NCBI GenBank assembly: GCA_013360405.1
Contig: JABWBR010000001.1
Coordinates: 62,001-126,000, forward strand
Source of the DNA: Saprospiraceae bacterium
GTDB taxonomy: Bacteria; Bacteroidota; Bacteroidia; Chitinophagales; Saprospiraceae
Direction: 5' to 3'
DNA length: 64,000 nt
Below the pieces are notes generated by a model. The model was not told where the DNA came from. It worked only from the letters and a program-made list of their open reading frames with translations, and searched no databases. Shown here piece by piece: positions 62,362 through 64,000 of the stretch (positions are counted from its first letter, which is position 1; each line of letters opens with the position of its first letter). Made by a program: the position numbers and the translations under genes.

Positions 62362-63009
62362 TTAGCTCCTTCTGTTTTGCGCAATTGGTATAAAATCTTC
62401 TTTATGGGTAAAATGCTCAAGTCCTAAAATCAATAATATGGAACAGATTAAAGATACTTTCTGCATAATAGCCAATAAACCCCAATCGCCGGAACCGTAT
62501 AAGTAGAGTGTAAAATAAAAAATCAACATACAAATAATGCAGCAGATCTTTAAGAAGTGAAGTCTCGTTTTTAATGTAAATACCGTTATGTAAAATAACC
62601 CCATCAAAGACAAAGTGCTTGATATGGTTATCATAATGTCGTGCAAAGGGGTTGCGATGAGAAAGTTGAATAGTATGTCGGCAAAGCCAACAATAGTTAA
62701 TACTAACGATGCATGTTTGCTGAACATCTTTTTTGCCATATTAATAAAAAATAGGCCATAGCCGACAGAGTGGAATGCCATACCAATGATTGCCCAAACT
62801 CTTGAGGGGTTATCCATGCCATTTATAGCCTTTTCCTGAAATAAATTGCTAATGAAGTTTTTTGTCCAGTCGAACCCTATAGAATTAATGTTAAGCAAAG
62901 AACCGCCAGGATAAACTAATGTCGCCTTTATGAAAAAGCTCACGGAAAGGGCAATACATATCAGAACCGAATATTTCTTCATCATTTGTTTGAATGTAAA
63001 TCTGTCCAT
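62362..63009 (-). CDS. Hypothetical polytopic membrane protein
   Basis: A 215-residue protein with about six helices, resembling DUF998-like membrane proteins in general layout (IIGMAFHSVGYGLFFINM, IATPLHDIMITISSTLSLMG), but I am not certain of the family. The frame continues upstream to 63168 into the propeller gene; I use the ATG at 63009, followed by DRFTFKQMMKKYS and the first helix. A+T-rich compared with the rest of the window, like the next gene, so both may be recently acquired. Confidence 0.72.
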   Translation of the reverse strand: MDRFTFKQMMKKYSVLICIALSVSFFIKATLVYPGGSLLNINSIGFDWTKNFISNLFQEKAINGMDNPSRVWAIIGMAFHSVGYGLFFINMAKKMFSKHASLVLTIVGFADILFNFLIATPLHDIMITISSTLSLMGLFYITVFTLKTRLHFLKICCIICMLIFYFTLYLYGSGDWGLLAIMQKVSLICSILLILGLEHFTHKEDFIPIAQNRRS

Positions 63010-63052
63010 TTGACTCCCAAGTGATAAGTAGTTTGCAATGACGGAGAAATTA

Positions 63053-64000
63053 CTACCAGGGGCCATTCTGCTTAACCTGATAAAAGCGGTTACCGTCAAA
63101 TCGATAGAGTCCTTGTCCGGTACCCCACCACATGTTTCCAGACCTGTCTTGATACATGCTTTGAACACAGCAATTCAGACCGTCAGCAGGTGTAAACACG
63201 GTAAAGGCTTTTGGATTTGGCAAGGGAACGGAAGGGTCAAATCTCGTAGTACTGCCCCGGGCCGTAACCCAAATAATACCCGACTGCTCAATATATATGC
63301 CCCAAAATTCAGTTCCGCCTAATCCGTCTTTGGGGGTGTATTCCGTCAAAGTTCGGCCATCGTATTTGCAAATGCCGTTTTTCATTGTAAACCACATATT
63401 TCCAACTTTATCCTGTGCGATGCCTCCGGCATAGTTTTCTCCCAAATCTTCCTTTTCTGCTATATTAGTAATTATTTTTCCACTTGCCCTGAGCGTAGCC
63501 GAAGGGTCAAATCGATAGACGCCATTTTCAGAAGAAGCAAACCAAATGTTGCCACTTCTGTCTTCCATAATGCCGGCAACGTTTATGGGTGGAAGCTGCT
63601 GAAATAATGAAAAACTTTGACCGCCTATGCTATCGGCAGATGGGTCATATCGAAAAACACCGCGATGCGTGCCTACCCAGATAGTACCCGATTTGTCAAC
63701 AAGGATGCCTTTACGACTGATATCTATTTGGCTCAGGCCATCTTTTTGATTATAATTTCTAAAGGTTTTTCCATCATATTTATAAACGCCCTGGTCAGTC
63801 CCAAACCAAAGATTACCATTTTTGTCTTCATTAATAGCATAAACAGTGTTGTTAATAAAACCATCCGGATTGGAAAAATAGGTCAACGTTTTTACATCAT
63901 ACCTTACTACGCCATCGCCTATGGTGCCAAACCATAAATTTCCTTTCGAATCCTGAAAAATACTTCGGATATATTGACTGACCAGGGTAGTGTCAAAATC
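63053..64000 (-). CDS. Two-component regulator beta-propeller protein, 3' part only
   Basis: The frame is open to the right edge, so the N-terminus is missing; 315 residues are present. It consists of tandem propeller blades of the Reg_prop type with NLWFGT or NIWFAS and YKYDGK or YRFDPS motifs about every 40-50 residues. In larger family members these blades form a periplasmic sensor in front of a kinase or HTH domain, but here the protein ends after the blades (NRFYQVKQNGPW), so it looks like a propeller-only protein. The 43-base gap to the membrane protein suggests cotranscription. Confidence 0.85.
   Translation of the reverse strand, partial: DFDTTLVSQYIRSIFQDSKGNLWFGTIGDGVVRYDVKTLTYFSNPDGFINNTVYAINEDKNGNLWFGTDQGVYKYDGKTFRNYNQKDGLSQIDISRKGILVDKSGTIWVGTHRGVFRYDPSADSIGGQSFSLFQQLPPINVAGIMEDRSGNIWFASSENGVYRFDPSATLRASGKIITNIAEKEDLGENYAGGIAQDKVGNMWFTMKNGICKYDGRTLTEYTPKDGLGGTEFWGIYIEQSGIIWVTARGSTTRFDPSVPLPNPKAFTVFTPADGLNCCVQSMYQDRSGNMWWGTGQGLYRFDGNRFYQVKQNGPW
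63487..63506. repeat. Short repeated motif, copy 2 (inside the propeller gene)
   Basis: CCCTGAGCGTAGCCGAAGGG has the same core as the intergenic copy at 56835-56854 but different, still complementary arms (CCCT/AGGG). On the coding strand it reads Pro-Ser-Ala-Thr-Leu-Arg in a blade-to-blade loop. Confidence 0.65.

Noticed and set aside
63010-63168. Upstream extension of the hypothetical membrane protein
   Set aside because: It overlaps the propeller gene in another frame; the helical pattern begins after 63009.
1-64000. Integrated element, CRISPR array, rRNA or tRNA genes
   Set aside because: I found no integrase, direct-repeat array with spacers or cloverleaf on reading the gaps; the tandem repeats lack unique spacers of constant length.

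Overview
The window looks like a chromosomal segment of a Bacteroidota bacterium, most likely a Saprospira-like lineage (order uncertain). The reasons are a TonB receptor, a type IX secretion (T9SS) C-terminal-domain protein and a PorV-like protein in a row; several Bacteroidota-type promoters (TTG/TTTG, then about 18-22 bases, then TAnnTTTG); a chain of SurA-like chaperones; and many families typical of the phylum (DUF3108, DUF4230, TIGR02757, a GH3-like protein, split transketolase). Base composition is about 50% G+C, with A+T-richer patches at about 9.3-10.3 kb and 62.3-64 kb. I saw no rRNA, tRNA, CRISPR array, prophage or complete insertion sequence.

Layout. 0.1-9.3 kb: a nitroreductase, then a leftward run of eight closely spaced genes (zinc-ribbon protein, TIGR02757, enoyl-CoA hydratase, a small DUF1841-like protein, an AlgI/AlgX-type polysaccharide acetylation pair, methylmalonyl-CoA mutase, and an EAD11-like/CHAT caspase-like protein). 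9.3-17 kb: an Rpn-type nuclease with its own promoter, a LolC/E-type permease, uvrA, obgE, pth and hemJ. 17.3-26.3 kb: the TonB receptor / T9SS cargo / PorV-like trio. 26.4-32.8 kb: greA, a HIT protein, ruvC, a flippase-like membrane protein, DUF3108, DUF4230, a peptide transporter and a small membrane protein. 32.8-37.2 kb: three peptidyl-prolyl isomerase-type proteins. 37.3-45.2 kb: an M48 protease, mscL, an RDD protein, rlmD, a hybrid histidine kinase with an Hpt partner, and rfbA. 45.4-52.2 kb: a glucosaminidase-like protein lacking the expected catalytic Glu, an SH3 protein, a PhoD-like phosphatase, a Met/Cys gamma-family PLP enzyme, two-subunit transketolase and HU. 52.3-64 kb: a small lipoprotein, GH3-like protein, LysE-like exporter, an EF-hand/aromatic-rich protein, a broken membrane gene, a GNAT enzyme, a GH53 galactanase, an NtrY/NtrX-like two-component pair, and the end of a beta-propeller regulator running off the right edge.

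The most unusual feature is not a gene. At eleven places the gap after a gene is filled by a hairpin made of short tandem repeats whose left and right halves are reverse complements. The sequences differ between loci, falling into about eight sequence families, two of them recurring, but the position is constant: each begins within about 0-20 bases of an upstream stop codon and often ends a few bases before the next start codon. They lie inside operons, between convergent genes and at operon ends. I treat these as a class of 3'-end hairpin elements of unknown function and report each locus.

Start codons were moved inward from the longest reading frame where a promoter or repeat occupies the upstream part. 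All functional statements rest on reading motifs by eye; no database search was run.
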